Notes: generated from the letters alone by a model not told the origin. 55,811 nt of DNA from Bacillota bacterium (GCA_009711765.1 VEND01000037.1:1-55811); one strand, 5' to 3'; positions 33,203 through 41,564 are shown, counted from the stretch's first letter. A program made the numbers and translations.

Positions 33203-35998
33203 TTACCAATCTAAAGAATTTTCATACCCTAAATCTATTAATAACTTTCCGGCAATTTCTTTAAAAGTTTCTTTGTCATCCTTAGTTAAATCTTTCTTCC
33301 AACGATGAATTGATTTACTATATAATCCTTTTGAAACTTGATCAGTACTCGACTCATTTGGTTCATATCCACGATCAATACTATTATAGCTTAAAACTTG
33401 TTCTACCCAGGGTTCATCTAAAAAATCTAGTACATTCTTCATAACTTTTTCAGGGTTTTTGATTAGATCTTCATATTTAATTAATTTAACCCTACCTTTT
33501 AGTAATGGATGCTTTGAGTCTTGTATGCTTTTTACAATTACTTGACTCCAATATTTGGTTGCTTTTTCAATGTTTTGAACATACGGTAAAGGCTTCCCTT
33601 CAAAGTCACGCCAATTCATGGTCACTAATGAAGAAGTTACATCTCTTCCATCTCTTATAACGTTAACAAATTTAGCATTTGGAAAAATACTAACAAGTTC
33701 TTTCATAATTAATACATTATGAGGAGTTTTTTCGACAATTCGCTTAGCAGAGTTATCCTTCTTAAATTTTTGAAAAAAACTACTAATAAAAGAGGCAAAT
33801 GATTGATTAATGTCATTTTTATTTAAGTTATAGGCCTGCCTTATATCTTTCAAACTTATCATTTGGTTATATATACCTGACAAAGGTTGTAACATTTTAA
33901 ACTCAGGACCTGCACATAGGTTAGGATGAGCGTTAAGCATCACTCTTAACAACGTAGTTCCTGACCGTCCAGCACCTCCTATAAATATTGGACTAGATTG
34001 ATTAGATCCAATAGTTGTATTTGAGTGAGTTGATGTTATAGTTCTTTTTTTACTACTTGATATTTTATCTAAGATTATCTCCCTATAATTTGTTTTGTCA
34101 ATATTATTTAATAATTTATTTAACTTTAGTTTGTCTCTATTTCTTAAATAATCCAACTGAAAAATAAGGTATTCGAAAATTTCATTATTCTGTTCCCCTG
34201 ATTCTATAGCTTTTAATAAATTTAGGAATGAATTTTCATAATCATTATTATAATAATATGCTTTTCCAAGCTTGATGTATCCCTCTCCATCAATTACGGT
34301 ATGGGTTAAAGCGCTTTGATAATACCTAATTGCTTCCTTATATTTATTATTTTTATAAAATACATCACCAATAATTAATCCTAAATTACATGAAAATTTT
34401 TCTGCTAAACTTAAAAAGGAATCAGTAGTCTTTGTAGCATCAATTCTTATTAGTGTATCAAGAATAATCTTATATTCCTTAATATTATCTTGTTTTAATT
34501 CTTGAGACTCTTTTAAAAAACAACCTACTATCTTTTGTGATTCATTAGTTAAATTATCTTTATATTTATCGTATAAATTTTTATCTCTTTTAAGTATTAT
34601 ATTAACTATTAATAAATAATATAAGTTCTCGTCTTTCTCATAGTTTTTTAATAAATATGAAAGTGTCTTATTATATTCACCACATAATAACAAATAAAAT
34701 ACAGAATATTCTTTTTTACCTACAAGTTCGGTTAATTTTTTTTGATAATAAGCAATTAATATCCTATTATTAACATCAGATGAAGCATCTATTAACATTT
34801 GAATACTATCTTTATCCTTAAGGTTGTAAATTTTATTTAAGAATCTAATAGTATCTGTCTCACTTTCCTCAGTTAATAACTTCAATAATTTTTTCAATAC
34901 AAAACTTTGGTTAGGATTAAATTGAAGTGACTTAGTGAACATATAAACCGCAGTTTCGTAATCCTTCATCAAACTATATATTAATCCCTTATACTTATAT
35001 ATTTCTGGCATCATCTTAAAGCCTGAGTCTAGCATTTTAGTCTTACTTTCAATTTTTTCATTACTGTCTAAAGCCTGTGAAAAATTATTAAGAGATTCAC
35101 TATATCTATATTCTTCAAAATTAATTAATCCCTTAAAAAAGTTCAATTCTGGATTATCAGGAAATTTTTTAAAAAACTTTTCAATATAATATCTTATAAT
35201 GTTTCTTAGCTTTTGCTTTTTATCTTTATCATTTTCTATTTGCTCTTTTAACCCTACATAGCCTCTAATTAAACTTAAATACGGTAAATAATCTAAAGTA
35301 TCGTCACCAATTCTTCCTAATTCTATAGACTGTTTTGCATAATCTATTTGTTTTTGAAATTCACCCTTTGCAGAATATTCAGTTGACAAATAGTAAGGTA
35401 TCAGTGGATTATTAGGATTATTCTTTTCAGCTTGACGCAATAGGTTTATATTTCTTTCTGATTTATTTTTTTCATTTTTAGTCTCTTTAGTATAACCTGT
35501 GTGTATAATCTCTAATTGCTTAGAGCCATCTAGTATTTTTAGGCTCTTACCATTCTTTACTAAATCCTCATGAATTACACCCTTATATCTAATCGCCTTA
35601 CTATTTTTAAAAATCCTTGTATTAATATTAGAAAAGGCTACTTGACCATTATCGTTTAGGTTTATAATATTAACATATATACCGTCAAATTTTTTAGCTT
35701 GTTTAATTATATTTTCATAACTTTCTCTTTTAGAATCTTTAAAGTATTCATCTGCATCAAGAAAAACTATCCAATCTCCGCTAGCTTTACTAATAGTAAA
35801 ATTTCTCGCAGCTGAAAAATCATTATTCCACTTATAAGTATATATCTTAACACCCATCTCTTTTGCTATAGCCAAAGTGTTATCCTTCGAACCTGTATCA
35901 ACATATATTACCTCATCACAAATATCTAATAAACTCTTTAAACATTTTTTAATAGTTTTCTCTTCATCTTTTGCTATAACACATCCTGATAATTTCAT
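33203..35998 (-). CDS. Glycosyltransferase family 2 - TPR - sulfotransferase fusion protein
   Basis: A 931-residue three-part protein. Residues 1-230 are a family 2 glycosyltransferase (MKLSGCVIAKDEEKTI; VDTGSKDNT; FLDADEYF gives the metal-binding DxD-like motif). Residues 230-650 are tetratricopeptide-type helical repeats. Residues 669-931 are a sulfotransferase with the 5'-phosphosulfate loop FIGGAGRSGTTLLR and the 3'-phosphate motif VIRDGRDVTSS; the segment LLRVMLNAHPNLCAGPEFK resembles that of tyrosylprotein and Sulfotransfer_3 enzymes. It is cytoplasmic, with no signal peptide. ATG 35998 has AGAGGTG upstream, right behind the flagellin terminator, so it is probably expressed by read-through. 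Position suggests modification of flagellin with a sugar and a sulfate; the acceptor is not shown. Low-GC codon use as in neighbours. Confidence 0.9.
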   Translation of the reverse strand: MKLSGCVIAKDEEKTIKKCLKSLLDICDEVIYVDTGSKDNTLAIAKEMGVKIYTYKWNNDFSAARNFTISKASGDWIVFLDADEYFKDSKRESYENIIKQAKKFDGIYVNIINLNDNGQVAFSNINTRIFKNSKAIRYKGVIHEDLVKNGKSLKILDGSKQLEIIHTGYTKETKNEKNKSERNINLLRQAEKNNPNNPLIPYYLSTEYSAKGEFQKQIDYAKQSIELGRIGDDTLDYLPYLSLIRGYVGLKEQIENDKDKKQKLRNIIRYYIEKFFKKFPDNPELNFFKGLINFEEYRYSESLNNFSQALDSNEKIESKTKMLDSGFKMMPEIYKYKGLIYSLMKDYETAVYMFTKSLQFNPNQSFVLKKLLKLLTEESETDTIRFLNKIYNLKDKDSIQMLIDASSDVNNRILIAYYQKKLTELVGKKEYSVFYLLLCGEYNKTLSYLLKNYEKDENLYYLLIVNIILKRDKNLYDKYKDNLTNESQKIVGCFLKESQELKQDNIKEYKIILDTLIRIDATKTTDSFLSLAEKFSCNLGLIIGDVFYKNNKYKEAIRYYQSALTHTVIDGEGYIKLGKAYYYNNDYENSFLNLLKAIESGEQNNEIFEYLIFQLDYLRNRDKLKLNKLLNNIDKTNYREIILDKISSSKKRTITSTHSNTTIGSNQSSPIFIGGAGRSGTTLLRVMLNAHPNLCAGPEFKMLQPLSGIYNQMISLKDIRQAYNLNKNDINQSFASFISSFFQKFKKDNSAKRIVEKTPHNVLIMKELVSIFPNAKFVNVIRDGRDVTSSLVTMNWRDFEGKPLPYVQNIEKATKYWSQVIVKSIQDSKHPLLKGRVKLIKYEDLIKNPEKVMKNVLDFLDEPWVEQVLSYNSIDRGYEPNESSTDQVSKGLYSKSIHRWKKDLTKDDKETFKEIAGKLLIDLGYENSLDW

Positions 35999-36013
35999 AA
36001 ATACACCTCTCAT

Positions 36014-36046
36014 AAAAAAAGAGGCCTTAGTGACTAAGACCTCTTT
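36014..36046 (-). terminator. Flagellin terminator overlapping the leader of the fusion gene
   Basis: Minus strand AAAGAGG-T-CTTAGT / ACTAAG-G-CCTCTTT, about 12 bp with one mismatch, then TTTTTTT. It starts about 10 nt after the flagellin stop, and the T-run ends only a few bases before the ribosome site of the glycosyltransferase-sulfotransferase gene. Leakage here would give low, flagellin-linked expression of that gene. Confidence 0.9.
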
Positions 36047-36055
36047 ATATATTAA

Positions 36056-37414
36056 TTATCTTAATAATTGAAGTACTGCTTGTGGTTGTTGATTAGCTTT
36101 AGCAAGCATTGCTTGAGAAGCTTGAGATAGTATAGATGCTTTAGTTTGCTGCATCATTTCCCTAGCCATATCAACATCTCTTATTCGAGACTCAGAAGCA
36201 GTTAAGTTTTCAGATGCTGTACCTAAGTTGTTAATTGTATGTTCTAGTCTATTTTGATATGCACCTAATTTAGAACGTTCAGCAGAAACATCTTCAATAG
36301 CAGTACTAATAGAAGTTACTGCTTGTTTAGCTGTATCATAAGATGAAACATCTAAATCATTAATATTTAATGCAGAAGATCTCATATCTCCAATAGCTAC
36401 TCTCATAGATTGATCTTCATTTGCACCAATCTGAAGTTGAAGGGCAGCGCCAGATACTTCTATAGATGCAGAAGCATTTCCTAAGGTATTATCAACTGTT
36501 AAACCGAATCCACCTGCATTCATATCACCATCTGATGACACAACATTTGTTTCTTGTGCTATTTGAGTACCACCTTTTGAAACTGTTATAGTAGCCGCTT
36601 CCATTGCAAAATCAAAAGAAGCTGTTCCATCAGCATCGATTGCACCGCCTGCAATTGAAAATCCATCAGTACCACCTATACTAAACCCTGAAGAAACATC
36701 TTGATTAGTTAATTGAGCTATTTGATTTCCCTCAGCATCTTGTAATGTAAGTGTAGCTGCAGTATTACCTGCACTATAACCACTAACAACTAATTGAAAT
36801 GAGTCACCTATATTTACACTTGCTCCGAAACCAGCAATATCAGCCGCGTCATCAAAGCTTCCTGCTGCTGAAATATTATCAGCTGTTGCAGTTGCTCCTT
36901 CTACTTGTACTGTATAGGTTCCCTCATCCATTGCATTAATAGCTTCTGCTCCTTGAATGTTAGTTCCCCCGGCTGTTACATCAGCTTGTTGAGATTGTGT
37001 TCCATCTATTAAGTTTCTTGTATTAAATTCTGTAGTATTACCAATTCTATCTATCTCTTCTACTAGTTGGTCGAGCTCTTTTTGAATTTCCCCTCTATCT
37101 TCTGTCGTAGCTGTATCGTTAGCAGCCTGAACTGACAACTCTCTCATACGTTGAAGAATCGAATGAGTCTCATTTAATGCTCCCTCAGCAGTCTGAATTA
37201 ATGAAATTCCATCTTGTGAGTTTCTTTCAGCTTGTTCTAAACCACGAATTTGACCTCTCATTTTTTCAGATATTGCAAGTCCTGCTGCGTCATCTCCAGC
37301 ACGATTTATTCTTAAACCTGAAGATAATTTCTCCATTGAATTTTGTTGAGACTTATTAGCTTGTCCTAATTGTCTATAAGTATTTAAAGCTGCAATATTA
37401 TGATTAATTCTCAT
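36056..37414 (-). CDS. Flagellin
   Basis: A 452-residue flagellin (hag/fliC type). Conserved D0/D1 at the N-terminus (MRINHNIAALNTYRQLGQANKSQQNSMEKLSSGLRINRAGDDAAGLAISEKMRGQIRGL) and C-terminus (RIRDVDMAREMMQQTKASILSQASQAMLAKANQQPQAVLQLLR); the middle (about 150-330) is a variable, Ala/Gly/Thr/Ser-rich surface domain with many possible O-modification sites. It forms the filament. ATG 37414 follows GGGAGGA; the frame continues to 37480 but that part is the leader. Controlled by a sigma-28 promoter (37508-37535) and probably by CsrA through a leader hairpin. Directly upstream are csrA and fliW. Confidence 0.97.
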   Translation of the reverse strand: MRINHNIAALNTYRQLGQANKSQQNSMEKLSSGLRINRAGDDAAGLAISEKMRGQIRGLEQAERNSQDGISLIQTAEGALNETHSILQRMRELSVQAANDTATTEDRGEIQKELDQLVEEIDRIGNTTEFNTRNLIDGTQSQQADVTAGGTNIQGAEAINAMDEGTYTVQVEGATATADNISAAGSFDDAADIAGFGASVNIGDSFQLVVSGYSAGNTAATLTLQDAEGNQIAQLTNQDVSSGFSIGGTDGFSIAGGAIDADGTASFDFAMEAATITVSKGGTQIAQETNVVSSDGDMNAGGFGLTVDNTLGNASASIEVSGAALQLQIGANEDQSMRVAIGDMRSSALNINDLDVSSYDTAKQAVTSISTAIEDVSAERSKLGAYQNRLEHTINNLGTASENLTASESRIRDVDMAREMMQQTKASILSQASQAMLAKANQQPQAVLQLLR

Positions 37415-37439
37415 ATTAAATTCCTCCCTGAATTTTTTT

Positions 37440-37453
37440 GGGCGTCCTTGCCC
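37440..37453 (-). promoter_or_regulatory. CsrA-type binding hairpin in the flagellin leader
   Basis: Minus strand RNA GGGC-AAGGAC-GCCC: a 4-bp stem presents GGA in a 6-nt loop, and CAAGGACG matches the core of the CsrA consensus (CARGGAUG). A second GGA lies in the ribosome site CAGGGAGGAA (37430-37421), 10 nt further on. This two-site layout is that of the Bacillus hag leader, where CsrA blocks flagellin translation. csrA and fliW lie immediately upstream. Confidence 0.72.
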
Positions 37454-37462
37454 GATTTTTTT

Positions 37463-37485
37463 ATTGCTTGTGGCCACCAAACAAT
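37463..37485 (-). other. Upstream hairpin in the flagellin leader
   Basis: Minus strand ATTGTTTGGTGG / CCACAAGCAAT forms an 11-bp stem around GTGGCCAC with a single bulged G. It lies near the 5' end of the predicted flagellin mRNA, about 20 nt after the start, where it could protect the transcript from decay or support CsrA binding. Confidence 0.55.
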
Positions 37486-37507
37486 TCTTTTTCCTTTACA
37501 TATATAT

Positions 37508-37535
37508 ATATCGACATTTTTTTATAGTTTGTTTA
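37508..37535 (-). promoter_or_regulatory. Sigma-28 promoter of flagellin
   Basis: Minus strand TAAA (37535-37532), 16-bp spacer, GTCGATAT (37515-37508). One change from GCCGATAT; the spacer is one base longer than at flgM and flaG. The mRNA would have a leader of about 85 nt containing two hairpins. Confidence 0.82.
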
Positions 37536-37552
37536 GCCTTTTTTTAAAATTT

Positions 37553-37762
37553 TTATAAGTTTTTTAAAAAATCATCATTAACCTCTGTAGCATTTTTATT
37601 TTCTTTTTTAATCTCTTCTAATACTTCCTTTCTAAATATCTTTTTATCCTTTGGTGCATTTATTCCAAGTTTCACTTTTCCATCTTCTATTCCTATAACA
37701 ACTATTTCTATATCTTCATCAATAATGAGACTCTCTTCTAATTTTCTACTTAGAACTAACAT
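37553..37762 (-). CDS. csrA: Carbon storage regulator CsrA, translational repressor of flagellin
   Basis: A 69-residue RNA-binding protein, MLVLSRKLEESLIIDEDIEIVVIGIEDGKVKLGINAPKDKKIFRKEVLEEIKKENKN, the standard CsrA fold with N-terminal MLVLSRK. I use ATG 37762 because GAGGTG ends seven bases upstream and the family begins with MLVLSR; ATG 37768 is too close to that site. It overlaps fliW by 17 nt. Known partner switch: free FliW binds CsrA and relieves repression of flagellin translation. A probable CsrA target is present in the flagellin leader. Confidence 0.95.
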   Translation of the reverse strand: MLVLSRKLEESLIIDEDIEIVVIGIEDGKVKLGINAPKDKKIFRKEVLEEIKKENKNATEVNDDFLKNL

Positions 37763-38204
37763 TTTCATTCACCTCTTTAGTCTCATTATAGACAAAATGT
37801 TTAGTTTTATAATTTGTATTTTCTAATACAATTTGGTTAGCAAGTTTATTTTTTACATTAATAACTATCGGTGCAAGTAAATTAGCTGTCATCTTTTTGA
37901 TATCTTTAGGTATAGTAACTATATTATATAAAGCTAATTGATTTTTATCACTAATTTTAAGTTTTTCTAACTCTTCATTATCTACTTCTATATCATAGTC
38001 CTTAAAAAAAAGAAATGGATTTATTATTATAAAAGCAACTTCAGGGTCTTTAATACATTGTAAACATTGAAACACTTCATTATTTGGTAAATTTAATATT
38101 ACATATTCTTTTAAGTTTTCAAAACCTAATAATCCCTTTTTAAATTTAATTATTCTTTCTTTTTTTATATCAATTTCTCCTAAATATTTAGTATTTATTA
38201 TCAA
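37746..38204 (-). CDS. fliW: Flagellar assembly factor FliW
   Basis: A 152-residue protein with the FliW pattern (TKYLGEIDIKKERIIKFKKGLLGFENLKEYVILNLPNNEVFQCLQCIKDPEVAFIIINPFLFFKDYDIEV). FliW binds flagellin or CsrA and so couples flagellin export to its translation. Start is TTG 38204 behind AAAGGGATGG. Order flgL-fliW-csrA-flagellin is as in Bacillus. Confidence 0.94.
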   Translation of the reverse strand: MIINTKYLGEIDIKKERIIKFKKGLLGFENLKEYVILNLPNNEVFQCLQCIKDPEVAFIIINPFLFFKDYDIEVDNEELEKLKISDKNQLALYNIVTIPKDIKKMTANLLAPIVINVKNKLANQIVLENTNYKTKHFVYNETKEVNENVSSK

Positions 38205-38230
38205 TTAAACCATCCCTTTATATATATTTT

Positions 38231-38252
38231 AAGCGGAGATTAATCTCCGCTT
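38231..38252. terminator. Perfect 22-bp palindrome between flgL and fliW
   Basis: AAGCGGAGATT followed immediately by its exact complement, able to form a GC-rich hairpin 16 nt after the flgL stop. The minus strand continues AAAATATATATAAAGG, not a T-run, so termination would be weak. It may lower read-through from flgM-flgL into fliW-csrA or protect an mRNA end. A protein-binding operator is also possible. Confidence 0.5.
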
Positions 38253-38268
38253 ATAAATTAATATTAAA

Positions 38269-39159
38269 TTATCTTAAAAAGTCAAGTAAACTAGGTTGTA
38301 ATATCTTACCTCCTGTTTGTAATGAAGAACGATATACATTCTCCATATTCTTATATTGCATTACCTTTTCTGCTACATCTATATCTTCTGTTTTAGATAA
38401 AAATTCAGTCATATTTAAAGTTCCTGCTTCATTTTTATTTAATGCTGCCTTCATTCTATTCGATTTAGCTCCTACTTTAGCTCTTTCTTTTAATATATTA
38501 TCTATATGTTCATCTATATCTCCTAATAAATTAGACAAGTCTTCTGTTTTATTTGAATCCATTTTTTCTATTACGCTTTTTAATGTTTGACTAAGGGTTT
38601 GAGAAGTGTCTTTTCCCATTATAGATTTACCTGTTATATTAATTTCCATCGTTACATTAGGTGATATTTCTCTAGTAAGTTTATTATCATCTCCATCATA
38701 TTTTAATTCTGTATCATCAAAAGTAAATGGTGGTTTAGTTGTTTCTTGTCCTCCAAATATATATCTACCGTCAAAATTAGTATTACCTATTTGTGCTAAC
38801 TGGTCACCTAATTGTTTTACTTCTTCTTTCAAAGCCTGTCTATCCGTATCAGATAAACTACCATTCGCTCCATATGCTGTTAACTCTCTAACTCTTTGCA
38901 TAATATCAGTTACACCCTGCATAGCAGAATCAGTAGTATCTATCCAACCTATGGAATCTTCAATATTTCTTTTGTATTGTTCATTTTTATCTATATTTGT
39001 ATGAAGTGCCATACTCCTAGTTGCTAAGAATGGATCATCTGAGGGCCTTCTTATCTCTTTACCTGAGGATAGTTGGTTTTGATATTTACTCATTTTATCT
39101 AAATTTTTATGTAAATTTCTAGTATAATTTTTAAGTAGCATACCATTTGTTACTCTCAA
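38269..39159 (-). CDS. flgL: Flagellar hook-filament junction protein FlgL
   Basis: A 296-residue flagellin-like protein: N-terminus MRVTNGMLLKNYTRNLHKNLDKMSKYQNQLSSGKEIRRPSDDPFLATRSM, C-terminus ISKTEDIDVAEKVMQYKNMENVYRSSLQTGGKILQPSLLDFLR-like. It joins hook and filament with FlgK. The start is TTG 39159 behind AAGGAGGG. It follows flgK by 12 nt. Confidence 0.95.
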   Translation of the reverse strand: MRVTNGMLLKNYTRNLHKNLDKMSKYQNQLSSGKEIRRPSDDPFLATRSMALHTNIDKNEQYKRNIEDSIGWIDTTDSAMQGVTDIMQRVRELTAYGANGSLSDTDRQALKEEVKQLGDQLAQIGNTNFDGRYIFGGQETTKPPFTFDDTELKYDGDDNKLTREISPNVTMEINITGKSIMGKDTSQTLSQTLKSVIEKMDSNKTEDLSNLLGDIDEHIDNILKERAKVGAKSNRMKAALNKNEAGTLNMTEFLSKTEDIDVAEKVMQYKNMENVYRSSLQTGGKILQPSLLDFLR

Positions 39160-39171
39160 TTATATCCCTCC

Positions 39172-40695
39172 TTATAACCCAGTTCTATTTATTAATGTAT
39201 CAAGCATTTGTGCTAATGTTGAAATAACCCTTGAATTCGCTTCATAGGAACGCTGAAATTGTATTAAGTTTGCTACTTCTTCATCTATGGATACCCCTGA
39301 TATTGATTCTTTCCTATTTTCAAGTTGTCCAAGTAAGGTTTCTTGGTTCGTTGTCATCCTCTTTGCTTCTTGAGTTGATATCCCAAGTTTAGCAACTATA
39401 TCCTTATAATATGAATCAAAACTTGTATCATTAATTATATCCTCATCATTTCTAAGTTCTGCTATATCTAATGCCCTAGTATTATCTCCTTCTGGACTAG
39501 TAAGTTCAGCTCCTGCTATTATCTTAGTAGGATCCTCTAAAATATTTTCATTTACTTCTATGTTACTAGCATTAAATTCAGAATCTCCGCCTTTTTTGAA
39601 AAAATCAATTTCACCAGTATCCTGATTATGTATATTATTAATCTCTGTTGCTAAAGCTTTTGCAAATTCATCTAGACTTTTCTGATACTCTTTGGTTTCT
39701 TCAAGTACAGATTGATATCCCTTTAATGATCCGTTTTCTAAATCTAGTACTTGTAAATCTTTTATCTTCTTACTAGTAGGATTAGTAGGATCCCAACTTG
39801 GATCATTTAATACCACACTACCTGCCTTAAGATCACCCAAATCTGAACTATCTATAGTCTCAGTTGCAACATTTTTAGGATTAGAAGAATCTCCTCCTTT
39901 TATAAGAGTCACTTCATAATTGCCACTACCTTTATCAACCACATCTTTTATTATCGATATTTCTTTATTAATATCTGTTCCTAAAATTTTTTCACCATCT
40001 AAAGAAATTTCTATTTGTCCATGATCTTTTTTGTCTACTTCAAAGTCTGTGATTTCAGATAATTCATCTAAAAGCTTATCCCTTTTATCTAGAAGGTCAT
40101 TTGGATGTTCTCCTTTTATTTTCACATTGAAAATCTGTTTATTTAAAGTATCCACTTGAGTAAGTATTGATTTAGCATCAAAGGCCTTTTTTTCCATAAG
40201 TTCAACTGTATTATTATTTAACTCATCCATTTGTGTATACATATGATTTAGTGTATCTGCAACTGCTTTTGATTCTTCTGCTACTATTGTTTTTGCATTT
40301 GAGTTTTCAGGATTTTTACTTAATTCTTGCCAAGCATTCCACATCCTACCCATCATAGTATTAAGACCTGAATCAGTAGGTTCCATAAATATTGATTCTA
40401 TTTGTTCTAATACATCCTCACGGGCTGCATATTCTTTACTTACAGCTTGTTCTGATCTTATTTGTGTATCTAAAAACCCATCTCTAACTCTTTTTATTGA
40501 CTCTACATCAACACCAGTTCCTAATTGACCTACACCTGCCTTATTAAAGGCTAAACTAGTTTCTAAATGTACTCTTTGCCTTGAGTATCCTTTAGTATTT
40601 GCATTTGATATATTATGACTGGTTGTTGTTATAGCAGCTTGTTGTGCGAACATTCCCCTTCTTGCTGTATTAAGGGTTGTAAACAAACCTGACAT
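39172..40695 (-). CDS. flgK: Flagellar hook-associated protein FlgK
   Basis: A 507-residue axial protein beginning MSGLFTTLNTARRGMFAQQAAITTTSHNISNANTKGYSRQRVHLETS and ending EVANLIQFQRSYEANSRVISTLAQMLDTLINRTGL, both diagnostic. It is the first junction protein on the hook. GGGGTG precedes the ATG. Its chaperone FlgN is the gene before it. Confidence 0.96.
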   Translation of the reverse strand: MSGLFTTLNTARRGMFAQQAAITTTSHNISNANTKGYSRQRVHLETSLAFNKAGVGQLGTGVDVESIKRVRDGFLDTQIRSEQAVSKEYAAREDVLEQIESIFMEPTDSGLNTMMGRMWNAWQELSKNPENSNAKTIVAEESKAVADTLNHMYTQMDELNNNTVELMEKKAFDAKSILTQVDTLNKQIFNVKIKGEHPNDLLDKRDKLLDELSEITDFEVDKKDHGQIEISLDGEKILGTDINKEISIIKDVVDKGSGNYEVTLIKGGDSSNPKNVATETIDSSDLGDLKAGSVVLNDPSWDPTNPTSKKIKDLQVLDLENGSLKGYQSVLEETKEYQKSLDEFAKALATEINNIHNQDTGEIDFFKKGGDSEFNASNIEVNENILEDPTKIIAGAELTSPEGDNTRALDIAELRNDEDIINDTSFDSYYKDIVAKLGISTQEAKRMTTNQETLLGQLENRKESISGVSIDEEVANLIQFQRSYEANSRVISTLAQMLDTLINRTGL

Positions 40696-40707
40696 TTTAT
40701 CACCCCG

Positions 40708-41157
40708 TTATTTATACTGATTTATCATCGAAGCTCTATTTCCAGAGCTAACCTTTCCATTTGCTTTATAGGTATTATTTCCACCTTTTTTCTTATTTTT
40801 CATAAATATATTAACCATACTATTTGCATAATCTAATGACTGTTTAGTTAACATTTGATTAGTAAGTTGCATTTCATTAATCTTAACTATAGTTTCTGTA
40901 TAACTATCTTTAATATCTAAAATTTCTTCTTTATTTTCACTATTTAAAGCTAAACTCTCTAAGGTTTCATCACCACAAACTGAAACCCTATCTTTCTCTA
41001 TTTCATCTAACTCTTTCATTAAATCCATTTTTTTATCTACTATTATCTTTAAGGCATCTGCATCCTCTTTAATTAAAAGTTCTTTTTCCTCTTTAAGACA
41101 ATCTAATAGTTTTTTTAACACATCTAATTGTGTGTTTAATACATTTGTAATTTCCAT
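40708..41157 (-). CDS. flgN: Flagellar chaperone FlgN
   Basis: A 149-residue helical protein (MEITNVLNTQLDVLKKLLDCLKEEKELLIKEDADALKIIVDKKMDLMKELDEIEKDR) of the FlgN family, the chaperone for FlgK and FlgL. Position between flgM and flgK is canonical. CAGGAGG precedes the ATG. Related to the helical protein after fliD (27.6-28.0 kb). Confidence 0.9.
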   Translation of the reverse strand: MEITNVLNTQLDVLKKLLDCLKEEKELLIKEDADALKIIVDKKMDLMKELDEIEKDRVSVCGDETLESLALNSENKEEILDIKDSYTETIVKINEMQLTNQMLTKQSLDYANSMVNIFMKNKKKGGNNTYKANGKVSSGNRASMINQYK

Positions 41158-41173
41158 ATTAATCCTCCTGAAA

Positions 41174-41455
41174 TTACTGCTTATTCATTTTTTCTATTAT
41201 TTTTTTAGCTAATTTTTCTGATGATACTTTATAACTTCCTGAACTAATCTCATTTTTTATTCTAGCTACAGTCTCAGCTTTCTTAGCTTTAGTATTTTTC
41301 ATTTGATTTTTATAGGTATTAAGTGCTTTACTTGATGTAGAAAGCTCTATACGGTCCTTTGTAGTTTCTTTTTTCTTATTTTTATATTTAGTCTCAGCCT
41401 TTTGTTTGTTTAGTCTTTTAATAAGTTGTGAGTAACTTGAGCTATTAACCTTCAT
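41174..41455 (-). CDS. flgM: Anti-sigma-28 factor FlgM
   Basis: A 93-residue protein with the FlgM C-terminal pattern (KDRIELSTSSKALNTYKNQ...KAETVARIKNEISSGSYKVSSEKLAKKIIEKM). It binds sigma-28 until it is exported through the completed hook. ATG 41455 follows GAAGGTG; a GTG at 41464 is within that site. First gene after a sigma-28 promoter, giving negative feedback. Confidence 0.92.
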   Translation of the reverse strand: MKVNSSSYSQLIKRLNKQKAETKYKNKKKETTKDRIELSTSSKALNTYKNQMKNTKAKKAETVARIKNEISSGSYKVSSEKLAKKIIEKMNKQ

Positions 41456-41490
41456 AAAATTCACCTTCTTTTAAAATCTTTATACATTTA

Positions 41491-41517
41491 CTATCGGAGT
41501 ATAAAAATAAATGTTTA
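41491..41517 (-). promoter_or_regulatory. Sigma-28 promoter of the flgM operon
   Basis: Minus strand TAAA (41517-41514), 15-bp spacer, TCCGATAG (41498-41491). The leader would be about 28 nt to the flgM ATG. It should drive flgM-flgN-flgK-flgL and, by read-through, fliW-csrA. Confidence 0.88.
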
Positions 41518-41527
41518 GTTTTATTAT

Positions 41528-41556
41528 AAAAAAAGTAGAAGATTAAAATCTTCTAC
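41528..41556 (-). terminator. Terminator of the chemotaxis/switch operon
   Basis: Minus strand GTAGAAGATT / AATCTTCTAC, a perfect 10-bp stem with a 2-nt centre, followed by TTTTTTT. It lies 8 nt after the fliY stop and just before the flgM promoter. Confidence 0.92.
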
Positions 41557-41564
41557 TGTAATTT

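Noticed and set aside
33203-35998. Fusion of glycosyltransferase and sulfotransferase caused by an assembly or sequencing error
   Set aside because: The frame is continuous over 931 codons with a long repeat region between the two enzymes and no frameshift; a join by error would not create this.
37415-37480. 22-residue N-terminal extension of flagellin
   Set aside because: It is the untranslated leader: it contains the CsrA hairpin and the flagellin ribosome site, and flagellin starts at MRINHNIAALN.
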